Below are positions 53,629-64,000 of a DNA stretch of 64,000 nt, piece after piece. Source of the DNA: Owenia fusiformis (lineage: Eukaryota; Annelida; Polychaeta; Sabellida; Oweniidae). Under the pieces are notes generated by a model that saw nothing but the letters and a program-made list of their open reading frames with translations, was not told the origin of the DNA and made no database searches. The translations under genes were made by a program, and so were the position numbers. The first letter of the stretch is position 1, and every line of letters begins with the position of its first letter. Location of the stretch: NCBI GenBank assembly GCA_903813345.2, contig CAIIXF020000005.1, positions 5,363,375 through 5,427,374 on the forward strand, written 5' to 3'.

Positions 53629-56517
53629 ATGAGTAAACGTGGTCGTAGAGGTGGAGCTAGGTCTCGCAATGATGGCTGGGAAGAGAGTGGAGGCTACATG
53701 GCTGCGAAGAAGTGCAAGCTTGATATCCAGTATAATGAGATGGTGTCGTTGGAGCAGACCAAAGAAGGTACGAGCTCAAACATATTTAATGGTATCTCCA
53801 TTTATGTGAATGGATATACAAAACCAAGTTCTGATGAACTGAAACGTCTTATGATGCTTCATGGTGGCAAATATTGTCATTTTTTCTCTAAGACCAATTG
53901 CAGCCATGTAATTGCTAACAATCTTCCTGATAGTAAAGTAAAGGATTGGAAGTATGTCAAAACTGTCAAACCTGAATGGGTGACTGATAGTATTAAAGCT
54001 GGGAAACAGCTATCCTGTACACCCTATACTCTTTATGTTGCCCCCTCTGTCATGCAACCTACTATCAATTTCGCAAAGGTAAGTGAGGATCAAAGACATA
54101 TGTCTGAAACAGCCACCGTGTGTAAGGCTCAAAGTGTCTGTAACACTAGTACCCATGTTCCGAGTACCAATGTCCAAAAAGTGAATCAAAATGCTCAGAC
54201 AAAGGATTCACGAAATGAAGGTTTCATAAAAGAGTTTTATGATAATTCTCGACTACATTTGATTTCTACCCTTGGTGCAGAGTTCAAAGATTTTGTCACT
54301 AAACTACACCAAACTGGAGAAAAAGTATTCCCTGGTAGACAGAGGTTGTTAGAACATGGAATCTATGCACAGAGTCCAAGTAAGCAAGAACAGGTCATCA
54401 TGCACATTGACATGGACTCATTTTTTGTGTCTGTTGGACTTCGAAATCGACCTGATTTGGTTGGAAAGCCAGTTGCTGTGACTCATTCTAAAGGTAAAAT
54501 GGTTCAACCTCGAGAAGGTACAGATTTTGAGTATGAGTTATCACATTGGAAGGGGTTTTCACTTTCAGGTAATACCAATCTCGATGCAGATACAAAACAA
54601 GAATTGGTGAGAAGCTCAGTGGAATTAGAGAAGTCAGTTTCCATGGCAGAAATTGCATCATGTAGTTATGAGGCCAGGCAGGCTGGTGTCAAAAATGGTA
54701 TGTTCATGGGACCAGCACGTAAATTATGCCCTAACCTTGTTCCCATTCCATATGAGTTTGAGGGTTATAGAGAAGTTGCACATATTCTGTACAATGTAGT
54801 TGCAAGTTACACACATCATATTGAGGCTATCAGCTGTGATGAAATGTTTATCGATTGCACAGATATCTTGCAAAGTACTGGAATTAGTGAAGAACAGCTT
54901 GCATCGACTATAAGGGATGAAGTTAAAGATAAAACTGGTTGCAATGCATCTATTGGTATTGGCCCAAACATTCTTATAGCTCGAATGGCAACTCGAGTTG
55001 CAAAGCCGAATGGCCAACACCTAGTCCACATTGATGACATCCAACATTTTATTGCAAAGCAACTGGCTAAAGACCTACCAGGTGTTGGCCGGAAAACCTG
55101 CATTAAGCTTCAAGCATTAGGTGTCACAACTTGTTCTGACTTACAAGCTATTTCACTCGCCAAACTACAGAAAGAATTTGGTGCCAAACTTAGTGAATCT
55201 CTTTTTGAATTTGCCAGAGGGAAAGATGATAGACCTATTCAGATGGAGAAAGAGAGAAAATCAGTATCAGCAGAGGTGAATTATGGCATAAGATTCAAAG
55301 AACAAACTGAGGTGACCAGATTTATAAATGATCTTGCAGAGGAGGTGCAAACTAGACTTAGAAGACTTGAACTGAAAGGAAGAACACTTACTCTCAAGTT
55401 GAAAGTGCGAAAGAGTGATGCTCCAAAAGAGACTATTAAGTTTTTAGGGCATGGTATATGTGATAGTATTGCCAAATCTACCCAGTTGATATCTCCCACA
55501 GATGATGCTCAAAGTATATCAAAGCAGTGTCTTGCATTGATTAAAATTTTAAATGTTGAACCAGAAGATTATAGAGGAGTTGGAATTCAAATATCCAGAC
55601 TTGAGAGGAATGATAAATTGGCAAGTAAATCAGCTTCAATCTTGAAATATATGAAGCAAGGTACTAACATACCTGACACTGCCTCAGTACATATTCCAAA
55701 GGTTTTGCCAGACCTCCCTACTTTAAAACTAGATAACCCTGAACCTGGAGGGCATGCTTCTGTGCCAAAACAAGCCAAAACGCCAACAGGAATTGCAGCT
55801 CAAGGTAGTAGTGACTATATGGTTTCACCATCACAAATTGATGAAAATGTCCTGCAAGAGTTACCAAAAGACATTCAAGATCAAATAAGAAAAGAAATGA
55901 GACTCCATCAAATGAAGAAAATCAATACAGCAGCAGGAGGTAAACAAACCCAAGAAGATGTTGTGCCAAAACAGGAGACTTTATCCATATCTTCATTGAG
56001 ACAATCCCCTACAATAAAATCTCCCAAAAAGAAATCACCCTCGAAGAATTCCCCAAAGATTTTTAAAGTCCCTAAAGGGTCAAAAGTGGTGAAAAAGAAA
56101 AAACTTAGCCCAAAGAAAATTGTCTTTCAGGATCCAAATCAGCATGAGATTCCACCCCCTGTGAGGCACAATAAAACTTCCATAGATGTTTCTATTAAAC
56201 CTGTGGTGTCCAGTCAACCAGAAGAAATAGAATTTTGTGGAGCAAGATCAATCAATGAAGTCAAACTGTTAATAAAAGAATGGCTCTATAATACAGATAC
56301 ACCACTCCAAGAAGATATTCTCATGCTAGTAGAATATTTAGTTCAACTGGTGGTGGCAAAAAATCTAGAGGAAGTGTATCTATTAAGTAAATTCCTCCAC
56401 AGACATGTGTTAAGAATAGACACTGGGGAATGGAAAAGAGCAGTGGATATTATTGAACAAAAAGTAAATGATGTGATACATTCCATATACAGTTCAAAAT
56501 TGAAACTGAGCAATTAA
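53629..56517 (+). CDS. REV1: DNA repair protein REV1 (intronless)
   Basis: Y-family deoxycytidyl transferase and scaffold for translesion synthesis at stalled forks, nuclear. One uninterrupted frame of 962 aa (human REV1 1251). BRCT domain about 49-135 (NIFNGISIYVNGY to VTDSIKAGK). The polymerase core carries catalytic DMDSFF (D261, M262, D263) and SCDE (D404, E405), with SYEARQAGVKNGMF and PGVGRKTC. KERKSVSAEVNYGIRF marks the little finger. One ubiquitin-binding motif lies at about 733-760 (SQIDENVLQELPKDIQDQIR). The C-terminal domain that binds pol kappa/eta/iota and REV7 is about 865-962. The second UBM of vertebrates is not seen and the linker is short. Absence of introns contrasts with every other gene here. 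Confidence 0.95.
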   Translation: MSKRGRRGGARSRNDGWEESGGYMAAKKCKLDIQYNEMVSLEQTKEGTSSNIFNGISIYVNGYTKPSSDELKRLMMLHGGKYCHFFSKTNCSHVIANNLPDSKVKDWKYVKTVKPEWVTDSIKAGKQLSCTPYTLYVAPSVMQPTINFAKVSEDQRHMSETATVCKAQSVCNTSTHVPSTNVQKVNQNAQTKDSRNEGFIKEFYDNSRLHLISTLGAEFKDFVTKLHQTGEKVFPGRQRLLEHGIYAQSPSKQEQVIMHIDMDSFFVSVGLRNRPDLVGKPVAVTHSKGKMVQPREGTDFEYELSHWKGFSLSGNTNLDADTKQELVRSSVELEKSVSMAEIASCSYEARQAGVKNGMFMGPARKLCPNLVPIPYEFEGYREVAHILYNVVASYTHHIEAISCDEMFIDCTDILQSTGISEEQLASTIRDEVKDKTGCNASIGIGPNILIARMATRVAKPNGQHLVHIDDIQHFIAKQLAKDLPGVGRKTCIKLQALGVTTCSDLQAISLAKLQKEFGAKLSESLFEFARGKDDRPIQMEKERKSVSAEVNYGIRFKEQTEVTRFINDLAEEVQTRLRRLELKGRTLTLKLKVRKSDAPKETIKFLGHGICDSIAKSTQLISPTDDAQSISKQCLALIKILNVEPEDYRGVGIQISRLERNDKLASKSASILKYMKQGTNIPDTASVHIPKVLPDLPTLKLDNPEPGGHASVPKQAKTPTGIAAQGSSDYMVSPSQIDENVLQELPKDIQDQIRKEMRLHQMKKINTAAGGKQTQEDVVPKQETLSISSLRQSPTIKSPKKKSPSKNSPKIFKVPKGSKVVKKKKLSPKKIVFQDPNQHEIPPPVRHNKTSIDVSIKPVVSSQPEEIEFCGARSINEVKLLIKEWLYNTDTPLQEDILMLVEYLVQLVVAKNLEEVYLLSKFLHRHVLRIDTGEWKRAVDIIEQKVNDVIHSIYSSKLKLSN

Positions 56518-56809
56518 AATTTGTTCTATTATCAATGTCATCTGAAAGAATACACAGAAGTGATCTTGTGTACAAAGGAATCGTTGTCGGTAAGTCTAAA
56601 GTTCATTTACCAGTGGAGGAAATATTTCAATATTTCCTGGATCTGTCTTGGCTGGTTTGGGGAGATGTCAAAGTTAAGCTTATTTAATGTGATTTAGCTT
56701 GATTTTTTTTATTTATTAAAATATTTTCCTGAATATTTAACCTTTCTGTCTCATTTGTTTGCAAATGCCCCAATACTTTTCATTGTTCTCCCTAATGAGT
56801 AGTGGAAAA

Positions 56810-57064
56810 TTAATAGTTGGTGGCATTTTTTAGAATGGTGGGTAATTTTACAATAAAATGCCCTGAAAAAAGTTGGCGAAGCTTCATTGTTCTCAAAAAT
56901 GGTGCCAGTTTGCAGCATAACGTGGTGTCATCTGGCTGTAGGATTTTACTTGTACCATCTTCCTTAAGTGTCATTGAAGAGAAGTTGGCATTCACTGTTG
57001 TGATTATGTCTAAATATCTATGTGATATTTGCTGAACATCAAGGCTGTTGCCCGTCTCCAATCG
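56810..57064 (-). other. Unidentified minus-strand reading frame
   Basis: An 83-codon frame (METGNSLDVQQISHRYL to TILKNATNY). Composition looks protein-like and there is no repeat signature, but I do not recognise it and there is no splice partner. It lies about 300 bp beyond the REV1 stop, antisense. It may be a terminal exon or a transposon remnant. Confidence 0.25.
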
Positions 57065-57345
57065 GTGTTAACATTAACGAGCGGACCGGCGGTCAGGGAC
57101 CAGTTGATTGTCCTCCGGTCCGGCAAAAGTTGCACAGGTGCTGGACCTTTGGACCAGCTTGTTTTTATGATACCTACATACCTCTAGAATATGTGTTCGC
57201 AGGTTTACTCTATTGTTTGTGGTCATCTTGATCGATATTTACCTTGACACGAGCGTATTCAGCAGATATCTGGTTCATTTTTCAAAACTTCCTTTTTGAC
57301 GGAGGAAGTAGAACATTTAATTCTCGCTAGAATCGATTCGCTAAA

Positions 57346-57416
57346 CCGAGTATTTCATACAATTACCGAACGCCTAGCTTTTTTATGGGCATTCGGTAAT
57401 TGTATGTAATACTCGG
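57346..57416. repeat. Hairpin, ~30-bp arms
   Basis: CCGAGTATTTCATACAATTA at the left and TAATTGTATGTAATACTCGG at the right are inverted copies around CCGAACGCC...GGGCATTCGG. Confidence 0.75.
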
Positions 57417-57554
57417 GGGAGGGTTCGCTAAACATGTACCGTTTGAGAACAAAAAAAAACTAACTATGTTTATTCTCAGATTTTTATTTTCTTAATGTTA
57501 CAATTATAAATCCTACAATAGAGATGTTGAAACAGTGTTAAGTGCTTAAAACAA

Positions 57555-57821
57555 TCATGAATTTATTGACCAGTGAGACTTAATACGGACCAGCACCTTT
57601 TTTGAAATGCTGGTCAGTCTTGCCTGTTCCTGCCTAAGTCTCATATTTTCTATCACAGTAATATCCATCTCACGCCTAAGTCTATCAATAAGTGTCTGAT
57701 CAGGAGATTCATTAGGTTTTGTTTTTTTCGGGTTAGGAGGCCAGCAAAATTTCCTCAAAGACTCCGGTTCTGATTCTTGCTCAACAGGTGCGGAAAGTGA
57801 CTCTGGCTTATTAGACACATC
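57555..57821 (-). other. Unidentified minus-strand exon-like frame with coiled-coil character
   Basis: It begins after a possible acceptor (GTAACAG) with DVSNKPESLSAPVEQESEPE and continues to LIDRLRREMDITVIENMRLRQEQARL, heptad-like and charged, then a stop. It is preceded by a different open frame at 57825-57930 (DLALLKIALETVLSLRTKNS) bounded by a TTTCAG acceptor. It may be the 3' end of a minus-strand gene or a transposon-derived protein. Function not recognised. Confidence 0.3.
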
Positions 57822-58505
57822 CTGTTACGGACCACCTAATTTTGATGGGGAACAGGTCCGTTTGACCAGGCTGTTTTTGGTCCTTAATGACAACACTGTC
57901 TCCAATGCAATTTTCAGCAAAGCTAAATCTGAAACAAAATAAGCATGATGTGCGTGTAAACTATTACAAGAAAACAGCAAATCTAGAGTGACGAATTCCA
58001 ACAAATACATGTTAAACAAGTCTACCTATAATGTAGAAAGACATTAAATAGTGTGCCCTGCCCTGTAGAGACCAGAAGCTTATACTCTACATGCATCAGT
58101 CCTATTGACTCCCACTTTGTCTACTAATTGGCTCCTTGCCTTGTAAATGAAGCTAATTATTTGAATGTGTACAAGCAGAAGTACCAGATATCGCTGACTT
58201 ACAAAACCTGCTAAAACTCTGCAAATCCATATGCAGCTTTGAACCACCACAAAACATTTTTGATCAGTATAATTATTTCAACAGATTAAGTCTAAGTTGG
58301 CAAACTCTGGGATGATATGTATTTTGTATAGTCCATATAATTGATATAATGTGTTATATGAAACAACATATTATCACATTGAAAAGGAATTGATCAAACG
58401 TAACTTAAATGTATGTGTGGCATCCTACCACTGATCATGAAAAGAAACCAAATCTTGAAAACCATAGACTCTAAAATATATAGAGGATATCCTATGATTT
58501 ATGAA

Positions 58506-58605
58506 TGATATCATTTTTATCCACGAATGGATATGATATCTGCATGAGCGAGTGTAGCGAGAGAGTGCAGATATCAATATCCTTGAGTGGATTAAAATCA
58601 TATCA
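58506..58605. repeat. Fold-back repeat with GAGCGAGTGTAGCGAG core
   Basis: TGATATCATTTTTATCCAC and TGGATATGATATCTGCA at the left are inverted at 58565-58605. The loop contains GAGCGAGTGTAGCGAG. Confidence 0.65.
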
Positions 58606-59520
58606 CGATTTTGATTTTGAAACAAGTGAGATGCAGACAACCCAACCGCATGTTATTTCTGAATTGTTGTCCTGATTTTCAACCTCTTTCACCTATGCTT
58701 TTCATTTTTTGTATCAATATGTTGCGTTTTAAGAAAAGTTAACCCCTTTAAAGGAATAAGTGATTCCTCTTCGATAAAGTGGAAAGGGTTAGGGTTAGTG
58801 ATATGTTCTCAATTGGAAGGGGAGGGGGATGTTAGACATTGTTTCTTTTCACGTTAGATCATGGTTTTGGGATATATAGGGTCTACTCTTATGTCAGATT
58901 TACACTTACAGTTTGCTTTTCTTGTTGGGTTTGTTTAAAGTTTTTAGTCACCCTTCCCTTTGGCATATGCGCTTATATATTCTACAGAGACAAACTGTTG
59001 AAATTTTATTTTTTCAAATGGGTCTACTGCATTTCACTTTTTTATGTGGAAAACAAACATGTAGTAGGCCTGTGGCTTTATAAAAGATTTTACACATAGA
59101 CTTTCATTGTAAATGTCTCTTGAAATGAAAATTTTAATCATGTCTGATTGCAGTGTAAATGTTGAGAATTAGGAATTTTTGTCAGCCTAGAAAAGAACAA
59201 AAATGCCTCATTGTCATTATGAAGCTGCTCTTCACTACTGCTCTGCCCTTCTTTAGTGATGAAGCATCGCCACCATTCATATTGTCTGTTGAAAGTTGAG
59301 AGATAAAATACACCTTGATGGTATCATTGGTGATGACTCTGGTGCTGTGGTAATAGTGATTTAAACCCAGAATATGGCTATTTCTCAATGGGGATGACAT
59401 TTTCCATAATAATAGTTTGAGTCATTAAGGTCATCATTTTTGTCAAAATTTTTCTATCCTAAAAATAAAACAAAATTAGTTGAAGGTACATTATAGTTAT
59501 TTGCACACTTTCTCTGGCTT

Positions 59521-59729
59521 TATGTGCTAGTCTTTCTCAGCCTTACCAGAATGGGAATTTGCTCAAGTGCTATCAATTGTGACTCATCTGCAGACTTTGT
59601 AAAGAAATTCACTAAGGTTGATCGCAGATCTACCTGCTCATGCTCGTCATCTGACGAGTCTTCATTTCCCCCAGATCCTGTTGTCTTTGCATCAGAATCA
59701 CTTTCTGGAAGTTCATTGAGCAGTTCCTA
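59521..59729 (-). other. Candidate acidic exon, minus strand
   Basis: The minus strand reads openly ELLNELPESDSDAKTTGSGG, then an acidic stretch NEDSSDDEHEQVD and LRSTLVNFFTKSADESQLIA, then ALEQIPIL before a GTAAGG donor at 59548-ish. The composition is that of a disordered acidic region. Partner exons were not identified. Confidence 0.3.
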
Positions 59730-60045
59730 ATTTTTCACCCTGCATCAATGGTAATTCGACAAATGTTCGAAATAAAATTGAAATAACCCGCTTCAATGTG
59801 CTCCGATCTGTGATAGGCTGCCTGGGCTCAATATCCCGGCAACCGATTGCATTTATCAAGACTGACGATGGGAAGTTCGATGCTCAATAAAACATCATTA
59901 TTTATTAAATCAGATGAAAAAACTTCCAAAAAACATACATTTCAACAATATCAGTCATATATATTGATCATTTTGAAATAAAAAAGCGCACTTATATTAC
60001 TTTTTTCAATTATTTATATTGTTCTAAAATTTGACAAGCCTTATA

Positions 60046-60145
60046 TGCAGTCATCGTGTGGCGCAGTAGGTAGCGCGTCGGACTTCTTCTCATCCTATCT
60101 TTTGTCCAAAAGATTGGGGGTCGATTCAATCCCATCCTCTGGTAT
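60046..60145 (+). repeat. tRNA-Arg-like relic / SINE head
   Basis: GTGTGGCGCAGTAGGTAGCG matches a tRNA D-arm with A box TGGCGCAGTAGG. GTCGGACTTCTT resembles the anticodon stem of tRNA-Arg(TCT). GGGGGTCGATTCAATCCC is a broken T-arm/B box. Extra bases in the anticodon arm and the damaged T-loop argue against a working tRNA. Confidence 0.45.
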
Positions 60146-60372
60146 GACATCATGGTTATGCAAGAGTCCTTCTGAATTCAATTTTTTAAGTCAATTTAAT
60201 AGTAGCCGAGACAACACAAGTCCCAAGTCTGTATATTTACTCTCATTTCTTCACTTTTAAGAGTTAAGTCACCATATTTTGCATGCATATTCCTTGGAGA
60301 AATCCTAACATAGAATTTCATTGGTTTTGATTATAATTTATTTGTTAAATATAGGGAAACATTTGATTTTGC

Positions 60373-60768
60373 TTATAAAACATCAGTTAAAATATCTTTT
60401 TCAGATCTTTCTGATGAATAGCTAACTCCTGGCTTCAGATATCTTTTGATGGTTCGAATCTGAGACCAGGTCAATCTTGCTGTTGCTTTGAGAGATCTCA
60501 TATCAGTCCCAGTGAGATTCCCAGGTGTAAGACCTGCTTCTTTGGCAATTTTCAGACTTTTCTTTTTACCCCCTTGTTTTAATTCCTCAACCTTTTGCTT
60601 CAATATTGATTCTTCATCTTTCCCTGCAGTTATTTTTAAAATGTCATGATACCTTTTTGACTGTTTTCTCTTAAGGGGCGATTCAGCACTTGCGCTCTTT
60701 TGTGCTTTAACTACTTGGGCAAATGTCAGGGGTTTTCCTTTTGGTAAATGTATAGTGATGAAACCTAT
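60373..60768 (-). other. Candidate terminal exon of a lysine-rich protein, minus strand
   Basis: After a possible acceptor (TTTTTACATAG at about 60779-60769) the frame encodes about 130 residues: Lys-rich SPLKRKQSKRYHDILKI, KKSLKIAKEAGLTPGNLTG, LTWSQIRTIKRYLKPG, then a stop. The LTWSQIR...RYLK part recalls DNA-binding-like domains of multicopy, transposon-like invertebrate proteins. The exact family was not identified. Confidence 0.35.
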
Positions 60769-60799
60769 GTAAAAAGTCAATGCGGTTTAATATTAATAC

Positions 60800-62700
60800 T
60801 ACAGTGAGAGATAGACAACACACGGGCACTGGAATGTAAATAAATCACCGTATATATCATTTTACTTAAAAGAATTAGTGCATTATGAAAGTTTTATTCT
60901 AATAGGCGTCTACTTTTTATTATCTCTTTACACATTTTTTACAGTGTACTTGTCTTGGCCATGCATAATAATAAGCTAACGATGCAGGGCACTCATTGAT
61001 TGGTCAAATTTACGGACATAAACATTGAGTAAGTTAAGCACGTGGCTTTCACTTTTATACAAGGCTACATTTTGCTCAAAATACCTGATACCGATCCTAA
61101 ACATACGTTTAAGAAAAAAATATCAACCAAAATTGTATTTGTACAATATCATTATTATTATGAAAATTACTGAAGAACTTTTTTGGAAAGTATTATTGTT
61201 TATCATAGTACTTACCAAGAATAGAGACTTATAAGGTCAGTACTGATGTTTTCCCCAACCCACTTTCTCCAAACAATAACAACGAAAGGACAACTTCTGA
61301 ATCTTTTGGCAATCGTCGTGGCGTGGAATTGCATAATTAAGCCGCCTAGTGACATCAGTGCTGGCAAAAAGTTCTCTCCCATTGACTTGTTTAGAACCTG
61401 AAACAGTATTTCAAATAAACAAAGTACTCATTGCTAAACGTACACATGGATCATTATAAACAGATCTTGCTATTCGTTCCCATAAATGCATACTCGTGAT
61501 AAAATGGACTTATATATTGGCTACGTTTATTACGGGCTTACTTGAAAGTGTTAAATTCTGTACTGTGAACAATATATACTTTGCACTTATTTACTCATAT
61601 ATACCAATCTTAAGTTGACAACAATATGTTTCGAAAACTTTATAACATATTTAAGAAGTTTATGTAATATTTAATAATGATATTTAATAATATTTATTTA
61701 CATGCATAATAAAAATAATTTTAATATCACCGTAAAAAATTAAAGTTAAAAACAATCACCTCAATAATAGGGGGTAGTGGTTGGTCAATGGACATATCTT
61801 GCTCGATCGTTAGTTTTACCAAATAGGGTGACATAATATACTTGCACTTTGTAACTCTCTTGCCATCTCTGTTGATCTCAATCTATAAAAATTATCGTAT
61901 AGGCGTTTTAAGTTAAGGGCAGTGAAAAATATGAAGCACTTGTATTGCCAAAACGTGTATTGAAAGGGATAAATAGAAAATTGCTACATTCTGGTATGGA
62001 CATTCACTTTTATCAAGTTTTCATGTACAAAAATCAATACTGTAGACGTGGAAAATTACACGTGGGTTTTAATTACGCGCATTACGCGGGAGAGGAATTA
62101 GCGCGAAATAAAAAACAAGCTAAATTAAAGCAAGCTAAAGTTAAAACAATCGTGAAATGAAATAAAATTGTTTTGTTCATGCACCTCTATCCGTCTTGAT
62201 ATCGATGTTCTCGTCCTAAGTTATTCAGTCTCAAGTTCATCTAAGTCCTCAGATAAACATTATGAATCCATCTACAGCTAATACTATATAAATTCAATCA
62301 ATTAATGGAACGAAATTGCAAAAGAGTTTGAAAAACTTCACGAGTTTTCGATAATTTATGATCCGCCATTTTGAATTAATAATAAGAAAGTAGTTCAGCA
62401 GATTGATCAGGGGATACACTCCAATGTTATAATACATGTAATTACTCGTGGTAGATGCAAACATTGTAGATTTGTATTCAGTTTAGATAAAACAAATAAT
62501 TTAATTAAACAGAGATACGACCCCCCGGGTCTGTGTTAAAAACATAACAACGGATGAGCCAATAATATCACTGGGATTTGTTTCTATGTTGAAAACATTA
62601 CAACGAATGAACCAATAATATCGCAGGGATTTGTTTATTGTTTGTACACTTCACACGTGGTTTTGTTAGTAAACAGAACTAAAACCACCGACCGTCAGTT
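60800..62700. other. No confident gene; weak exon-like segments
   Basis: Minus-strand stretches 61752-61884 (IEINRDGKRVTKCKY..., bounded by TATAG and GTGATT) and about 61250-61396 (open in two frames, bounded by GTTTCAG) look exon-like, but phases do not chain cleanly with 62783-62964 or 60373-60768. AT-rich otherwise. Confidence 0.3.
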
Positions 62701-62782
62701 CTGTATAACTCCGCCATTTGCATAACAAAAATAGTGTGTGTAGGTTTTACATTTGAAAACGAAAAGAAATGACGAAACTAAC

Positions 62783-62964
62783 CTTGCAATTTTGGCACGC
62801 TTTTCAGGTGAGTACGACTTGTATGGACCTCTCTTACGTTTTCTTGTACTACTACTCTTTGAATCTAACACCTTTGACACTTCTATATTGGCCATTTTCG
62901 TGGCCAAATCGTGAGCTTTTGGAAGTGATGATCCGGAAGTGCACCATTTTTGCAAGTCAAACAT
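62783..62964 (-). other. Candidate first exon: N-terminal RGPYKSYSPEKRAKIA helix motif
   Basis: Starts MFDLQKWCTSGSSLPKAHDL, continues through MANIEVSKVLDS and a basic KRKRGPYKSYSPEKRAKIA, and ends in phase 2 at a GTTAGT donor (62782). The basic motif plus helix resembles the start of helix-turn-helix regions found in transposon-derived proteins of many invertebrates (family recall, not searched). The continuation of the domain was not found downstream, so the gene may be broken. Confidence 0.4.
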
Positions 62965-63264
62965 CTTACTCTCTTTATGGCGGTAACTGGTCTAAGATCC
63001 GAGTATGCAAACGTTGACAAAGAGCAATGACAAACTCACTCAAACTACATGTTGTTTATTTCTTTATTGTTAATTGGCTTAGTTACAATGAGTTACAATG
63101 AGAAGGTTATTTTTATCATGACAAGGAAGTACAAAAGAGAAAAAGACACCTAAACGTGAAAAATAGATAACAGCAATGCCAAGACAAAGTAAATCCCATC
63201 CATTCCAATTGACATAATTGACATTTTTGGAAATTGCCATCAAATAGCCAAATTGTTATTAATG

Positions 63265-63890
63265 ATATAAAAAACCACCTTTTAGCTTGACTCTGCATTC
63301 AGTATTCACATACATATGTTCGATAACACTAATAAAGCGACTACTTAAGCCTATTTTATGAAGTTTATAGAATAATCCATGTCGCCATACTGTGTCAAAT
63401 GCACGTTTAAGATCAACAAAACATGCAAATAACGGCTTTTTTATTGCTCTGATGGACTTAATAATACAATTAAGAACAAATATGTGATCAGTTGTTCGCC
63501 GCTCTTTACAAAATCCTATTTGACTTTTGCATAAAATTTTATTCTCCGATAGCCATTGTGCTAATCTTGAATTTAGAATTGAAGTAAAAACTTTACCCAA
63601 TAGGCTTGTTAAAGCAATCCCTCTATAGTTTTGAGGATCGCTCTCATCACCCTTCTTGTAAAGAGGAACTATATCGCCAGATGACCATATAAGAGGATAA
63701 TATGTTGATTTTAGAATGAGATTGAAAAGCTTAGACATGGGTTTAACCAGAGTACTGCCACTATATTTGAGCATTTCATTTGAGATTGTATCATTTGCCC
63801 CTGATTTTTTGCTTTTCAAGTCTCTCAAAGTTTTGGATATTTCATCTTCACATATTTCTCTATCTAGTTGTTCTATAAGGATGTTTAAAT
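63265..63890 (-). mobile_element. LINE reverse transcriptase fragment
   Basis: The minus-strand frame from about 63890 to 63275 encodes the first half of a non-LTR reverse transcriptase: LKSKKSGANDTISNEMLKYS, GDIVPLYKKGDESDPQNYRG, and motif A FVDLKRAFDTVWRHGL. Homology stops abruptly after CRVKLKGG, so motifs B and C (the rest of the palm) are missing. It is a different family from the 27.6-kb LINE. Its relation to the thumb fragment at 11783 is possible but untested. Confidence 0.85.
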
Positions 63891-64000
63891 CCTAGATCAG
63901 CTAAATCAAGATTGAAATATTTCTTACTTCAAACAGGTACACCTTCCTTCATTTATTTTTTTTAAATAATGAAAATAAATATGATCAATGTTGCGGAGCA

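Noticed and set aside
54724-55103. Minus-strand frames within REV1
   Set aside because: Shadows of a strongly conserved coding sequence.
56535-56589. Exon-like plus-strand segment (MSSERIHRSDLVYKGIVVG) with a GTAAGT donor right after REV1
   Set aside because: Begins 17 bp after the REV1 stop with no downstream partner exon; most likely 3' UTR sequence.

Overview
The window is animal nuclear DNA: AT-rich, with genes split by many GT-AG introns, long repeat-filled introns and spacers, and conserved metazoan proteins. The gene set, together with microsatellite-bearing repeats carrying (ACGG)n blocks, fits a lophotrochozoan invertebrate such as a mollusc or annelid. That assignment is an inference; no species marker was seen.

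Layout. (1) 1-17,400: two tandem, same-strand (minus) copies of a DUR3-type urea/solute symporter gene, each rebuilt as seven exons and 816 aa. The copies differ by transposon insertions (a mariner-like palindrome in copy A; a LINE fragment and a second mariner-like element in copy B) and their exons form a mosaic of near-identical and diverged blocks. Between them lies a tandem array of about 350-bp units ending in a GGAC microsatellite and a hairpin. (2) 19,754-22,454: a two-exon plus-strand gene for a secreted or membrane-tethered protein with one calcium-binding-type EGF domain. (3) 24,000-30,706: a head-to-head pair with only 92 bp between start codons, ATG101 (minus, 6 exons, 218 aa, autophagy initiation) and a NUDT16-like U8 snoRNA decapping enzyme (plus, 3 exons). 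A decayed CR1/jockey-type LINE sits in NUDT16 intron 1. (4) 32,205-49,298: MCM2, minus strand, 19 exons and 894 aa, with repeat-rich introns. Its 5' region holds two large inverted duplications with outward-facing splice donors, plus a CACGTG cluster. (5) 53,629-56,517: an uninterrupted 962-aa REV1 reading frame, most simply explained as a retrogene or complete intron loss. (6) 56,518-64,000: repeats, isolated exon-like minus-strand reading frames of unknown or transposon-like origin, a tRNA-Arg-like relic, and a LINE reverse transcriptase fragment.

Functionally the genes fall into membrane transport (DUR3), autophagy (ATG101), RNA cap and nucleotide hydrolysis (NUDT16), replication licensing (MCM2) and translesion synthesis (REV1). 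MCM2 and REV1 are divergent neighbours and both act at replication forks, but their adjacency may be a by-product of REV1 retroposition. Exon boundaries were placed by hand from splice signals, phase and protein family knowledge; no alignment program was run.
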